A DNA stretch of 62,765 bases, taken from the IMG/VR virus record IMGVR_UViG_3300030098_005334, positions 1 to 62,765 of that record, one strand, 5' to 3'. This DNA is from a virus. Both the position numbers and the translations under genes were made by a program. Below the pieces are notes generated by a model, which worked only from the letters and a program-made list of their open reading frames with translations, made no database searches and was not told the DNA's origin. Below, piece after piece: positions 23,785 to 31,247 of this stretch. Within the stretch, counting starts at the first letter, position 1. Every line of letters starts with the position of its first letter.

Positions 23785-24121
23785 AGTTACTTCAAAAAGT
23801 AGCCAGTTGATGCCCAGTAATTTTCATTTAGAAGAAAAACAATATGCACCTATGGTTGTTATAAATGGTGAAACAACTTTTGGTGCTTGGTGTGACACAA
23901 AAGATGAAGCAAAAGCTAGACTATGTCATTTAGAAATAGCGTTAGATTATTTTTCATACCCCACAAAAGAATCAGAGTGCAAAGGAAGAGAAGGAGTAAG
24001 AATTCAAGCTGAACGGGCTGCTAATATGGAAAGATGGTACCAAGAATCAGGAAGAACCAATTCCATCTTTACGGGCTTAGCACAAGAACATGTCAAGATT
24101 TCTAACGACAATTCCGAGTAA
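23744..24121 (+). CDS. Hypothetical protein (125 aa)
   Basis: Start MTTSSSISRTERHKVTSKSS lies 41 bases inside the end of the HNH gene; a later in-frame start at MPSNFHLEEKQ (23810) would remove the overlap. Contains VVINGETTFGAWCDTKDEAK followed by a helix. No family recognised. It overlaps the next gene by 32 bases. Confidence 0.5.
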   Translation: MTTSSSISRTERHKVTSKSSQLMPSNFHLEEKQYAPMVVINGETTFGAWCDTKDEAKARLCHLEIALDYFSYPTKESECKGREGVRIQAERAANMERWYQESGRTNSIFTGLAQEHVKISNDNSE

Positions 24122-24767
24122 CACAGGATTTTTTAATCTAGGAACAGTTGAATCATACCCAACAGGAGGTGGAGGTCCGACTGCATATGGACCTACCTCT
24201 TATTTCGGCTCAGATCCCTTACCAGCACAAAGTGGGGACAACATCTATAATCCGATAGATTTGGGGGACTTTTCACCTATTTTTAGAAGTGTTCCCATCA
24301 AAAATAGTCATGGTGGATTATCAAGAAAACAAACTACTTTTTATAGAATTGTTTTAAGACAACCAAGATCTGTTCAATTCACTCAAAATCTAAGTCAATT
24401 TTCATATGAAAAAGAAACTAATAGAAATACATTAATTGCTTTTTATGAAATATTTGAGGGTAATAGAAGAGAAGAGATGCCTATCAATGATCTTGGTTAT
24501 GTAGCTAAAGAAGCAGCAATAGATTACTTAGTTGATGATACAGGCTTAAAACTAGATGATTATCCAACAACTTTACTAAACCCTGGTGAATATTTATTTC
24601 TAATAACAAATGATATTAGATATCAAGAAACAGAATACTCCATAACAGTCAACGTTAATAAAGTTGATTTTGAATTTATTAATCAGGCTGCCATTGAAAA
24701 TATTGACTTTGGACAAATTGCAAATGCTGCAGGAAGTGACATCAATTTTGGCAATATAGTAATTTGA
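24090..24767 (+). CDS. Beta-rich protein, possibly virion-associated (225 aa)
   Basis: Starts MSRFLTTIPSNTGFFNLGTV. Residues about 75-195 look like a beta sandwich (TTFYRIVLRQPRSVQF, LIAFYEIFEG, GEYLFLITNDIRYQETEYSI), reminiscent of bacterial PPC-type domains. The C-terminus ENIDFGQIANAAGSDINFGN resembles short repeats in cyanophage structural proteins. No exact family assigned. Confidence 0.5.
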   Translation: MSRFLTTIPSNTGFFNLGTVESYPTGGGGPTAYGPTSYFGSDPLPAQSGDNIYNPIDLGDFSPIFRSVPIKNSHGGLSRKQTTFYRIVLRQPRSVQFTQNLSQFSYEKETNRNTLIAFYEIFEGNRREEMPINDLGYVAKEAAIDYLVDDTGLKLDDYPTTLLNPGEYLFLITNDIRYQETEYSITVNVNKVDFEFINQAAIENIDFGQIANAAGSDINFGNIVI

Positions 24768-24788
24768 TACAAGCTCTGTTATTATTAA

Positions 24789-25016
24789 ATGGGTGATCTG
24801 TCTATCATGAAGAATGATGAACGTCCCTTTACAGGTAGATTGATTACAAAGAAAAACCTGCAAAACAATCTTGATGAGATACTACAAGAAGTATCTAAAA
24901 CCAATAATACTTATCGTTTAAAAGATTCAGAAGAGGATGTTGTAATTATTTCATTTAGAGAATATTTATTTTTAAAACAAATTTATTACGATTATTTATC
25001 AGAAACTTCTTTATAA
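24789..25016 (+). CDS. Phd/YefM-like antitoxin fold protein (75 aa)
   Basis: Residues about 18-66 read LITKKNLQNNLDEILQEVSK followed by a short beta hairpin (YRLKDSEEDVVIISFREYLF), the order helix-helix-hairpin-helix with 'vviis..ey..L' seen in Phd/YefM antitoxins. No toxin gene is adjacent: the preceding gene is a beta-rich protein and the next gene is on the other strand. It could be an orphan antitoxin that blocks a host toxin, or simply a repressor. Its stop overlaps the end of the minus-strand gene by six bases. Confidence 0.5.
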   Translation: MGDLSIMKNDERPFTGRLITKKNLQNNLDEILQEVSKTNNTYRLKDSEEDVVIISFREYLFLKQIYYDYLSETSL

Positions 25017-25751
25017 ATTTTGTAGATAATTCTTTAAAAAATCATAAGTGCTACCCTCATCATCTTCGTCTAAGTAATCATTATAAGCATCACTTAAAGA
25101 TTTTAAATTTAATGTGCCTCCAGCATCACCTGTATCTACAACACTGTCCAGATCATCTTTATCTTGTAGATAATCACCATATTTAACACCCGATCCAGTT
25201 TTCTTAAACTTATCAATGAAATCATCTGATATGAACGCGGATGCTCCTCCAATTCTTGCTTTTTCTTTCCGCTGTCCCTCTATGCTTGAAAGAATGTCTT
25301 GCTCAACTTTAGCTCTAGAATCACCAGCGGCTAAACGATTTTTAAAATACTCTGCTCCACCAGCATCAGGTTCCCTACCTAAATATTTGTTGTACAAAGT
25401 TGTGATGTAATTATCATCCGTTCCTTGGCTCTTATCAACAGGACCTCTGTAAGTGAACTTCTCTCTTTCCAAAATGTTTGCCTCGCCTTCAGCAAGTCCA
25501 GAAGGTCTGTTGCCTAAAGATCCTTTTGTTAGGAAAGGATTAGCAATATCACCTCTTGTATCTGCTCTATCTAATGTTTGTCTTTGTGTCCTACGCAAAT
25601 CTGGAACATCTGCCTCCCTCCTTGACTGCAGCATTGCCTGCTCAACAGCTTTATCTTGTAAATATTGTGCAATAAAATCTTTAGATTCTTTAGTTGGTTC
25701 AGTAGTGACTACAAAACCTCTAGTTCCTTTTACTTCGTTATCGTCCGACAT
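25011..25751 (-). CDS. Virion-type protein with DUF4214-like segment (246 aa)
   Basis: An Arg/Gln-rich helical first half (RREADVPDLRRTQRQTLDRA) is followed by YITTLYNKYLGREPDAGGAE then YFKNRLAAGD, the LY-x3-LGR-x-PD-x2-G motif of DUF4214, a domain common in cyanobacterial and phage surface or adsorption proteins. The C-terminus is acidic. The sole minus-strand gene between plus-strand accessory genes; probably structural. Confidence 0.6.
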   Translation of the reverse strand: MSDDNEVKGTRGFVVTTEPTKESKDFIAQYLQDKAVEQAMLQSRREADVPDLRRTQRQTLDRADTRGDIANPFLTKGSLGNRPSGLAEGEANILEREKFTYRGPVDKSQGTDDNYITTLYNKYLGREPDAGGAEYFKNRLAAGDSRAKVEQDILSSIEGQRKEKARIGGASAFISDDFIDKFKKTGSGVKYGDYLQDKDDLDSVVDTGDAGGTLNLKSLSDAYNDYLDEDDEGSTYDFLKNYLQNL

Positions 25752-25932
25752 TTGCTGGTTTTACTTTTATTTCTATACTGATTCTATCGGTGACAAACTC
25801 GTGTAAATGCTGAACGCCCACAACACCGAAAGGCAACAAAATCAAAACCAAAAGGAGTTCGGCGTATGTGATAGGTCGGCGCATGAGAATCAGTATCCTT
25901 TCCTTCACGATTTTAGCGAACTTATCTCAACC

Positions 25933-26157
25933 ATGTCCATAAAAAATTTAAAAAATGATCTCTTAACAGAGGAACAAATACAATTAGCTACCACTTTGTG
26001 GGAAGCTACAAGATCAAAACGTCAATGTGATCCTGATTTTAAACCTAAAATTAAAAAACTTAGAGACTTCTATGAAAAAGTTCTTATAGTTGATCATAAG
26101 AAACAATGGGACGATTACTGGAAATCGGCTAGTATTCGTAAAGACAAGTCCTCCTAA
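25933..26157 (+). CDS. Hypothetical protein (74 aa)
   Basis: ATG 25933 chosen (MSIKNLKNDLLTEEQIQLAT); the frame is open back to 25807 but that extension is Asn/Gln-rich and unlike a protein start. Basic and helical, Trp-rich near the C-terminus (KKQWDDYWKSASIRK). The next gene's ATG overlaps its TAA (TAATG). Confidence 0.5.
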   Translation: MSIKNLKNDLLTEEQIQLATTLWEATRSKRQCDPDFKPKIKKLRDFYEKVLIVDHKKQWDDYWKSASIRKDKSS

Positions 26158-26750
26158 TGACAGTAATTAAAAGTGAGGATTGGTTAGATATTCTTCAGAA
26201 TACTGACTATGAGCCTATAGAACAAGAAGATAATTTATATCAAAGTTATAGATTTATAGATTTAGATTTAGAAAAAGTCACTATTGAAAACTTTAAGGAG
26301 ACGTTATCTGAGTCATTAATAGAACAAGTAGAGATGTTTATACCACCTTCAGGAAGCTTCTCTACACCAGACTTGAAACGTTATTTAGATCTCGTAAGGA
26401 ACTATGAAACAAGCACGACTGACCTAATGCTGGGTCTATCTCTTGCAGATCAAATAAGAATTACTTTTAGTGATATGAGAACTAGCACAATATGTGATCG
26501 TTATCCTGACATTAACTTAGCTGAGAAACGTAGATATAGATGCGTTGCTGAATATTTGATACGGCAAGGTGAATTGACTAAGCTACGTGACGAAAATGGC
26601 AAGCTTATTAAAAAAATAGGGAACATGCAAAAAGCGGTAGTTTTATACCAACCACTACCAAAATTACTAGAAACACTAAAAAAATCTGGTTTAGATCATT
26701 TAATAAAATCAGTTCCTAAAGTAAAAAATGAAAATAAATCTGAAAGTTGA
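26157..26750 (+). CDS. Hypothetical protein with possible winged helix (197 aa)
   Basis: Acidic N-terminal half (MTVIKSEDWLDILQNTDYEP). Residues about 120-160 contain TICDRYPDINLAEKRRYRCV and AEYLIRQGELTKLRDENGKL, which could be a winged helix with the Arg-rich helix contacting DNA. Start overlaps the preceding stop. A regulatory role is only a suggestion. Confidence 0.5.
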   Translation: MTVIKSEDWLDILQNTDYEPIEQEDNLYQSYRFIDLDLEKVTIENFKETLSESLIEQVEMFIPPSGSFSTPDLKRYLDLVRNYETSTTDLMLGLSLADQIRITFSDMRTSTICDRYPDINLAEKRRYRCVAEYLIRQGELTKLRDENGKLIKKIGNMQKAVVLYQPLPKLLETLKKSGLDHLIKSVPKVKNENKSES

Positions 26751-26775
26751 TAGACTAAAGCATCGATAAAATTTC

Positions 26776-27174
26776 ATGACTAACAGACGTAACCAACTCC
26801 TTTTAAAACTTTTTAAAAATACGACAGGAGAAGATGAAGATAAATTATTACAATTATCAATAGAGAGAATATTGGCAGATCAACTTGATTATTACAAGAA
26901 ATTTTATGCTAACGAAGGACCAGGTGTAATAGTGTTTAGACCTGATTTTCCTGAGAAAGAACAGATGCAATATGTAAGTGTAAACAGATTAATAAGTATT
27001 TTAGAAAAGGCAAGAGAAGCAGAACAAGACTGTGAAATTATTAGTAAAGCTATCAACATAGCTGAGTCGATAGATGGAGAAAAAGAAGGTTTATTTATTA
27101 TTGAAGATGAAAGAGACACTCAATTATTTCGTATAAATCCTGAAAGAATGATTGGATCAATTGTTCAATCTTGA
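26776..27174 (+). CDS. Hypothetical protein (132 aa)
   Basis: Starts MTNRRNQLLLKLFKNTTGED. Helical N-terminus, then GPGVIVFRPDFPEKEQMQYV and an acidic helix (LEKAREAEQDCEIISKAINI). No family recognised. It overlaps the methyltransferase-like gene by four bases (TTGA), so the two are co-translated; a role as partner of that protein is possible. Confidence 0.5.
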   Translation: MTNRRNQLLLKLFKNTTGEDEDKLLQLSIERILADQLDYYKKFYANEGPGVIVFRPDFPEKEQMQYVSVNRLISILEKAREAEQDCEIISKAINIAESIDGEKEGLFIIEDERDTQLFRINPERMIGSIVQS

Positions 27175-27803
27175 AAAGGGGTAAAAGATCTTGGGCTGAC
27201 TTTAAACGCTTTGTCAGTTCGATACATAATATAACTGAAGATTGGCTGACACCTGTCGAATATTTACCTTACATTTATGCAGTTCTTGGTGATATAGATC
27301 TTGATCCCTGCTCCACTCATAAAGCAAACGCAGAATTTTTGAAGGCCAGAAAAATATATACTTTAGAAGAAGATGGTTTGAATATAGATGATCCATGGAC
27401 AGGTAAAACATATCTTTTCCCTCCTACATATGGGCGTTGTTCTTATAGTCAGGCCAGAGGTACTTGGCGATGGGGAAAAAGAGCTGGAGCAAACTCCATG
27501 GCACCTTCGATTGCATGGTTCAAAAGGCTGGTAAGAGAATGGAAATTAAGAAATATTCCTGAAGCAATATTTTTTACAACTTATCCAGAAATGATGCGTT
27601 TACACCCCGAAATGTGGGATTACCCAGTATGTATACCTGAAAAAAGAGCAAATTTAATGCATGGTAAAAATTTTTATAGGTTCAAAGCTCCTATGCATTG
27701 GGGCTATTTTATTTATTTACCTAAGTTGGAATATGGCTTTACACAGACAGAAAACTTTGTCGATGTTTTTTCTAATATAGGTAACGTAATACTTAATCAA
27801 TAA
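27171..27803 (+). CDS. DNA N6-adenine methyltransferase (Dam)-family protein with altered catalytic motif
   Basis: 210 aa, TTG start overlapping the preceding TGA. The Dam-family core is recognisable: DIDLDPCSTHKANAEFLKAR, YTLEEDGL and DDPW-x-GKTYL, followed by a C-terminal FFTTYPEMMRLHPEMWDYPV block. The catalytic tetrapeptide normally reads NPPYG; here it is FPPTYG (about residue 83), so the amide residue that receives the target adenine is Phe. It may be inactive, use another base or rely on another residue. Phage methyltransferases protect viral DNA from host restriction. Confidence 0.62.
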   Translation: MKRGKRSWADFKRFVSSIHNITEDWLTPVEYLPYIYAVLGDIDLDPCSTHKANAEFLKARKIYTLEEDGLNIDDPWTGKTYLFPPTYGRCSYSQARGTWRWGKRAGANSMAPSIAWFKRLVREWKLRNIPEAIFFTTYPEMMRLHPEMWDYPVCIPEKRANLMHGKNFYRFKAPMHWGYFIYLPKLEYGFTQTENFVDVFSNIGNVILNQ

Positions 27804-27951
27804 AGGGTCTAGGAAAGTTTTCTTCACGTAATCCCTCTATATATCTTTCCAAAAAATTCAAACCAGTATCGTTATCTACTGTGTGACGATGCCCACGCAG
27901 ACCTTTATATCTTTCGTCAACAGTATAATCTTGGCTAAGCTTAGGAATCAT
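27793..27951 (-). CDS. Small hypothetical protein on the opposite strand (52 aa)
   Basis: Reads MIPKLSQDYTVDERYKGLRG then HRHTVDNDTGLNFLERYIEG and ends PRPFID. It fits precisely between the convergent end of the methyltransferase-like gene (11-base overlap) and the divergent start at 27976, and the codon pattern looks protein-like. No ribosome binding site seen and no family recognised. Confidence 0.5.
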   Translation of the reverse strand: MIPKLSQDYTVDERYKGLRGHRHTVDNDTGLNFLERYIEGLREENFPRPFID

Positions 27952-27975
27952 AGGACTATTCTATTTGATAAAAAC

Positions 27976-28260
27976 ATGACTGAAACTCAGATGGAGATAG
28001 CGAAAGTATGCGAAGATGTCAAAGAACTTCTTCTATATAAGAATTTAAAATATGGTAATTCTGCAATTGATCCAATAAGAATTTTTAGTAAGTGTGATAA
28101 CACCGAACAATTATTAGTCAGAATTGATGACAAACTTAACAGAATAAAGCATGGTGAAAATATCCTTTATGATGATGAAGATGTTATTCAAGATTTAATT
28201 GGCTATTTAATTCTCTTGAAAATATCTTTAAATAAAAGCTCAAAGAACAATGAAGTATGA
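27976..28260 (+). CDS. DUF1599 / Nmad1-like protein (94 aa)
   Basis: Chosen start MTETQMEIAKVCEDVKELLL (27976); an earlier GTG at 27883 would overlap the opposite-strand gene at 27793. Residues about 20-80 read LYKNLKYGNSAIDPIRIFSK, then VRIDDKLNRIKHGE and DEDVIQDLIGYLILLK, which matches the KN-x2-YGNSA-x2-P-x-RIFS ... RIDDKL-x-RI pattern of DUF1599 (Nmad1), a family linked by gene context to modified-nucleotide metabolism. It lies next to a methyltransferase homologue, consistent with DNA modification. Confidence 0.68.
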   Translation: MTETQMEIAKVCEDVKELLLYKNLKYGNSAIDPIRIFSKCDNTEQLLVRIDDKLNRIKHGENILYDDEDVIQDLIGYLILLKISLNKSSKNNEV

Positions 28261-28423
28261 AGAAATCATAGAAGGTTATACACCAGAGTTACAACTCATG
28301 GATGCTCTTGATCTTTTAAAACATTACCATCCCGACGCTGCGGAGATCCTAAACTCTTGGGCGGTTGACTCCAAGACCGATGAAACCATCGAAGAGCTTC
28401 CCCAGAGGGATCCCACTCTTTAA
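28250..28423 (+). CDS. Small acidic protein (57 aa)
   Basis: MKYEEIIEGYTPELQLMDAL then LDLLKHYHPDAAEILNSWAV; its ATG lies inside the end of the preceding gene (11-base overlap). Helical and acidic, plausible as a real product. Its last 128 bases are antisense to the end of the lysozyme-like gene, so one of the two C-termini may be non-essential. Confidence 0.5.
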   Translation: MKYEEIIEGYTPELQLMDALDLLKHYHPDAAEILNSWAVDSKTDETIEELPQRDPTL

Positions 28424-29048
28424 ATTTACGCTCTAGATATTCAATAGCTTTAATCTGCTCTGGCGTTCCTCTGTAAGTTTCTACTAAATTTAAAAGACAA
28501 TATTTTGCTTTACATTTATGTGGGTATAAAGTAGGTATTTCTTTGTCTGGTGATAAATATAAATCAAGTTCGGTACGACGTAAATCTCTTATGCCATCAC
28601 CCCCTGATAACCAATATCTATTTATATATGGACTCCATTCTCTAATAATTTCTGTCTTTGTTGAATAGCTATTAATTAAATCTAATAATCTACAATTCTT
28701 AAAAGCAGGTAAACCAAGACTAAAAGCAAAGCTCAAAAGTGCAGCTCTACGATTTTTATTGGTCTGTACAAGAACATACTCAGATACTTGTTTAGAAAAT
28801 ATTTTTAAATCCTCTATTAGTTGTTCAACTATCTCCTCTTCTGAAGCTTTATCTCTCGCTCCTAAAATTCTACCTTTAAGAGTTTTACTTTCGTAACCTA
28901 TTCTCCATATATTTTCTCCAAAGTTTTTATAAGACGCAAACATCCCCATACCTATAGCGGTATGAGGTGTGCTGTACATGCGTATTAAATTAATACCTTT
29001 TTGAGTTAAAAAAGGATAGTCTTTCCAATCTCTATTATGGGACGACAA
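28296..29048 (-). CDS. Lysozyme (GH24)-like endolysin, catalytic residues altered
   Basis: 250 aa. The pattern LTQKGINLIRMYSTPHTAIG ... NIWRIGYES resembles the GH24 phage lysozyme start (G-x2-LI-x3-E ... TIGYG), then SEEEIVEQLIEDLKIFSKQV and NRRAALLSFAFSLGLPAF match its helical core. The GH24 catalytic Glu and Thr positions appear to be Tyr/Met and Arg here, so activity is doubtful by eye. It may be a diverged endolysin or a structural lysozyme-like protein. Its last 128 bases overlap a plus-strand gene. Confidence 0.55.
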   Translation of the reverse strand: MSSHNRDWKDYPFLTQKGINLIRMYSTPHTAIGMGMFASYKNFGENIWRIGYESKTLKGRILGARDKASEEEIVEQLIEDLKIFSKQVSEYVLVQTNKNRRAALLSFAFSLGLPAFKNCRLLDLINSYSTKTEIIREWSPYINRYWLSGGDGIRDLRRTELDLYLSPDKEIPTLYPHKCKAKYCLLNLVETYRGTPEQIKAIEYLERKFKEWDPSGEALRWFHRSWSQPPKSLGSPQRRDGNVLKDQEHP

Positions 29049-29418
29049 CAGAGCCGTTGTAGCTCACTTCAGAATAACCGTCTGTCCTGAGTAAGACAAC
29101 ATAATCTTTACCAGCGTTAGAGACCGTTACACCTACTGCTCCTTTACCCTTTCCATCTTTAACAATGTTGGAGAATTTAGTATAGCCAGTTGGTGCGTTT
29201 CCTCCTGTAAAATCATCTTCTTGAAAAATTTCGATATTATTTATACCACTAGATTTATCAATAGTGACAACAATATCTCCTGTGTTACCAGGATTAACAC
29301 GAAATCCTCTCAAAGCTTCCCCAGGGTTACCTGCAGATGTAGCCCCTAGATATGTGACTTCAGAACCTGCGTCAACAGTGAATGTATCTAAAGTTCCTGT
29401 AATGGTGCGAGTAGGCAT
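29035..29418 (-). CDS. Hypothetical beta-rich protein (127 aa)
   Basis: Starts MPTRTITGTLDTFTVDAGSE. Repeated hydrophobic strands (VVTIDKSSGINNIEIFQEDD, GVTVSNAGKDYVVLLRTDG) suggest an Ig-like or capsid-decoration fold. It overlaps the lysozyme-like gene start by 14 bases, so the two are co-expressed. No family assigned. Confidence 0.5.
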   Translation of the reverse strand: MPTRTITGTLDTFTVDAGSEVTYLGATSAGNPGEALRGFRVNPGNTGDIVVTIDKSSGINNIEIFQEDDFTGGNAPTGYTKFSNIVKDGKGKGAVGVTVSNAGKDYVVLLRTDGYSEVSYNGSVVVP

Positions 29419-29423
29419 AATAT

Positions 29424-29639
29424 TTAAGAGAGCTGTTCCGTGGAGGTGAGTTTAAGTTTAATGTCGGCATCAATGCCGTGATCTTTTAAAATGCCAAAAA
29501 ACATTTGGCGATCTAGAGCTTTCTGATGAAGGACTTCAATAAAAGCCTCTTCTAATTCGTCACGCTCTAAACTTTGGATAGCAATTGCAGACGCATGGAT
29601 TGCAAACTCGGCATCCATTGATAATTCGATTGCATCCAT
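29424..29639 (-). CDS. nblA: NblA-like phycobilisome degradation adaptor
   Basis: 71 aa. Residues 4-41 onward align with cyanobacterial NblA without gaps: IELSMDAEF corresponds to IELSLEQQF, and the 41-position stretch from that Phe to the conserved LK keeps I3, A7, Q11, D16, Q28, L40 and K41 (ILKDHGI versus LLKHQWG). Hydrophobic positions on both helices are kept. NblA is a two-helix adaptor that marks phycobiliproteins for Clp proteolysis during starvation; cyanophages such as Ma-LMM01 are known to encode it. The C-terminal 20 residues are an extra tail. Neighbours are small exported and virion-type genes. Confidence 0.75.
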   Translation of the reverse strand: MDAIELSMDAEFAIHASAIAIQSLERDELEEAFIEVLHQKALDRQMFFGILKDHGIDADIKLKLTSTEQLS

Positions 29640-29685
29640 ATATAATTAAAAACTTATTTGTATCTTAACAGCGGTAAATTAAAAT

Positions 29686-29835
29686 TCAATCGATTATCGT
29701 CTTCTCGTACACCCTGCATTTCAAGCATTTATAGGTTGTCTCATCATGTAGATGAGCGTTTTTTTTCAATAAAATCGAACTGACACCAAAAGAACTGCCG
29801 AAGAAAACAACAAAAGTAATTACGACTCCTTCCAT
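29686..29835 (-). CDS. Small membrane protein with CxxC (49 aa)
   Basis: MEGVVITFVVFFGSSFGVSS forms one hydrophobic N-terminal segment, followed by KKNAHLHDETTYKCLKCRVY with a C-x2-C. A membrane anchor plus a small metal- or disulfide-type tail. It sits between the nblA-like gene and a basic protein. Function unknown. Confidence 0.5.
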   Translation of the reverse strand: MEGVVITFVVFFGSSFGVSSILLKKNAHLHDETTYKCLKCRVYEKTIID

Positions 29836-29853
29836 ATTCTTATCCTAATGGCT

Positions 29854-30141
29854 CTACCACTTGACTTTATGTGACCAATATCGTGCTGACATCTTACTTG
29901 GATTCTTATCTTGTGCATTATGCCTTGCGTAGTAAGACTTTTTACGTGCTTTTTCTTTAGCAGTTTTTGGATTCTTACCAGCACCTTTAACACCTTGTTG
30001 TCCAAATCTTATTATTTTTTCTTTGCCTTTATCACAGGCTTTTACAACATGTGATTTAGTTTTATGATCGGGTGTTCTTTTTGGCTTATTGCATTTTAAA
30101 TGCTTTGTAGCCAACCGTTTTGCTTTAGCTCTATCAGCCAT
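29854..30141 (-). CDS. Conserved basic phage protein, DUF5872-like (95 aa)
   Basis: Lys-rich. Contains CNKPKRTPDHKTKSHVVKAC, KEKIIRFGQQGVKGAGKNPK and the end YYARHNAQDKNPSKMSARYW plus SHKVKW. This combination of KARH and KMSA-x-YWx-KVKW is familiar from many cyanophage and bacterial phage genomes (DUF5872, recalled from memory). Function unknown; probably binds nucleic acid. Confidence 0.68.
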   Translation of the reverse strand: MADRAKAKRLATKHLKCNKPKRTPDHKTKSHVVKACDKGKEKIIRFGQQGVKGAGKNPKTAKEKARKKSYYARHNAQDKNPSKMSARYWSHKVKW

Positions 30142-30143
30142 AG

Positions 30144-30332
30144 CTACACCTTAATTACGCCATCTCTAAGCTTTTGTTTAATATTATTACTGACTTTTCC
30201 TTTCATAGTTTTATCTCCCGGAGCATTGACATTCGCTCTTATTTGATCTCCCATGTATAGCTCAGGATTAGAAGCTAAATAAGATGCTAGAAAATTTTTT
30301 TCAGGTTGAGAGCCATCCGACGGTGAATTCAT
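30144..30332 (-). CDS. Hypothetical protein (62 aa)
   Basis: Starts MNSPSDGSQPEKNFLASYLA and ends KLRDGVIKV; basic C-terminus. Its start overlaps the end of the HNH gene by 32 bases in another frame. No family recognised. Confidence 0.45.
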   Translation of the reverse strand: MNSPSDGSQPEKNFLASYLASNPELYMGDQIRANVNAPGDKTMKGKVSNNIKQKLRDGVIKV

Positions 30333-30711
30333 TTGCTACAACTGGTTTTGAGCTATCTATGGATGTAATTTTAAAAGATGTTGATTTAACATCCATCCAA
30401 GTTTTTATTTTACCAAGTCTTTTCTCGCAGTAGTTGTCATTATCAATTTGATACCAATCTTCAAGTTGATCAGATCCTTTTTCTCTATTACATGATGAAC
30501 AGCAGCAACACATATTTGATTTAACATTATGACCACCCTTTGATTTAGGTACAATGTGGTCAATGGTTGCTGTATTACATGTCAACTCCTTTCCGCAATA
30601 GGCACAAGCCCAATCCCACTCTTCAAATATTTGTATTCTAAATTGTTTTCGAGCATTACTTGGTGATAGAACAATTAAGTTAGTTAAAAGATCTTGCTCG
30701 CAATAAAACAC
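30301..30711 (-). CDS. HNH endonuclease (136 aa)
   Basis: Full HNH/zinc motif: CAYCGKELTCNTATIDHIVP then KSKGGHNVKSNMCCCCSSCN and REKG. Both CxxC pairs, the DH of the active site and the final N-R-E-K are present (residues about 36-80). Probably a free-standing homing endonuclease or nicking enzyme. It lies in the small-gene cluster between the nblA-like gene and the exported proteins. Confidence 0.85.
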   Translation of the reverse strand: MFYCEQDLLTNLIVLSPSNARKQFRIQIFEEWDWACAYCGKELTCNTATIDHIVPKSKGGHNVKSNMCCCCSSCNREKGSDQLEDWYQIDNDNYCEKRLGKIKTWMDVKSTSFKITSIDSSKPVVANEFTVGWLST

Positions 30712-30751
30712 TTTAATTTATCGCATTAAAAAAACTTTATGCTGCATAAAC

Positions 30752-30985
30752 TTACGTTTCGTATGAATCAATTATTTCTAAAGATTCTGTTTCATTAGTA
30801 TCAGGCTCAGAATCCTCTAATAACCGTAATAAATAATAGTGAATCTTTTCAGTTACCCATTTCATATCATCTTCTTTTATATCATAAATGACCGACTGAA
30901 GAGATAACTGAGTTGAAGAAAAACGTATGTGCTCTGCTAATAACTGTAAAGCTTTACGTCTATCTTTTGTCAACTCAGTAAACAT
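30752..30985 (-). CDS. Hypothetical helical protein (77 aa)
   Basis: Starts MFTELTKDRRKALQLLAEHI; helical, with an acidic C-terminus (EDSEPDTNETESLEIIDSYE). Coupled in order with the coiled-coil gene upstream (four-base gap). No family recognised. Confidence 0.5.
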   Translation of the reverse strand: MFTELTKDRRKALQLLAEHIRFSSTQLSLQSVIYDIKEDDMKWVTEKIHYYLLRLLEDSEPDTNETESLEIIDSYET

Positions 30986-30989
30986 TGTT

Positions 30990-31208
30990 CTAAGAATTCA
31001 TTACGGTTGTTGCCACAGGATCATCAGTGTTTTTTTCTGCTTCTTGTTTTTGTATAGCGGCAAACTCAAGAGCACCTAAAACTTTTAAATACTGTTCTTT
31101 AAGAGTAGCAATCTGTCTCTCAGATTCTCTAATATTATTTTCTAAATTACTTTTTTGATCTTGTAATTGCTCCTCTAACGATTTAGGAGTCTCTTGATGA
31201 TCAGTCAT
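30990..31208 (-). CDS. Coiled-coil protein (72 aa)
   Basis: Residues about 10-60 form one coiled coil (LEEQLQDQKSNLENNIRESE continuing RQIATLKEQYLKVLGALEFA). Acidic and soluble. Similar short coiled-coil proteins are common near cyanophage lysis genes. Function unknown. Confidence 0.5.
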   Translation of the reverse strand: MTDHQETPKSLEEQLQDQKSNLENNIRESERQIATLKEQYLKVLGALEFAAIQKQEAEKNTDDPVATTVMNS

Positions 31209-31247
31209 TGAACATTATTAGTTATTACTAAGAGTATAACGAATAAA

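Noticed and set aside
25807-25932. N-terminal extension of the gene at 25933
   Set aside because: Asn/Gln-rich, non-domain sequence; ATG 25933 gives a more normal protein start.
27883-27975. GTG start and N-terminal extension of the Nmad1-like gene
   Set aside because: Overlaps a protein-like frame on the opposite strand, and the family begins near MTETQM.
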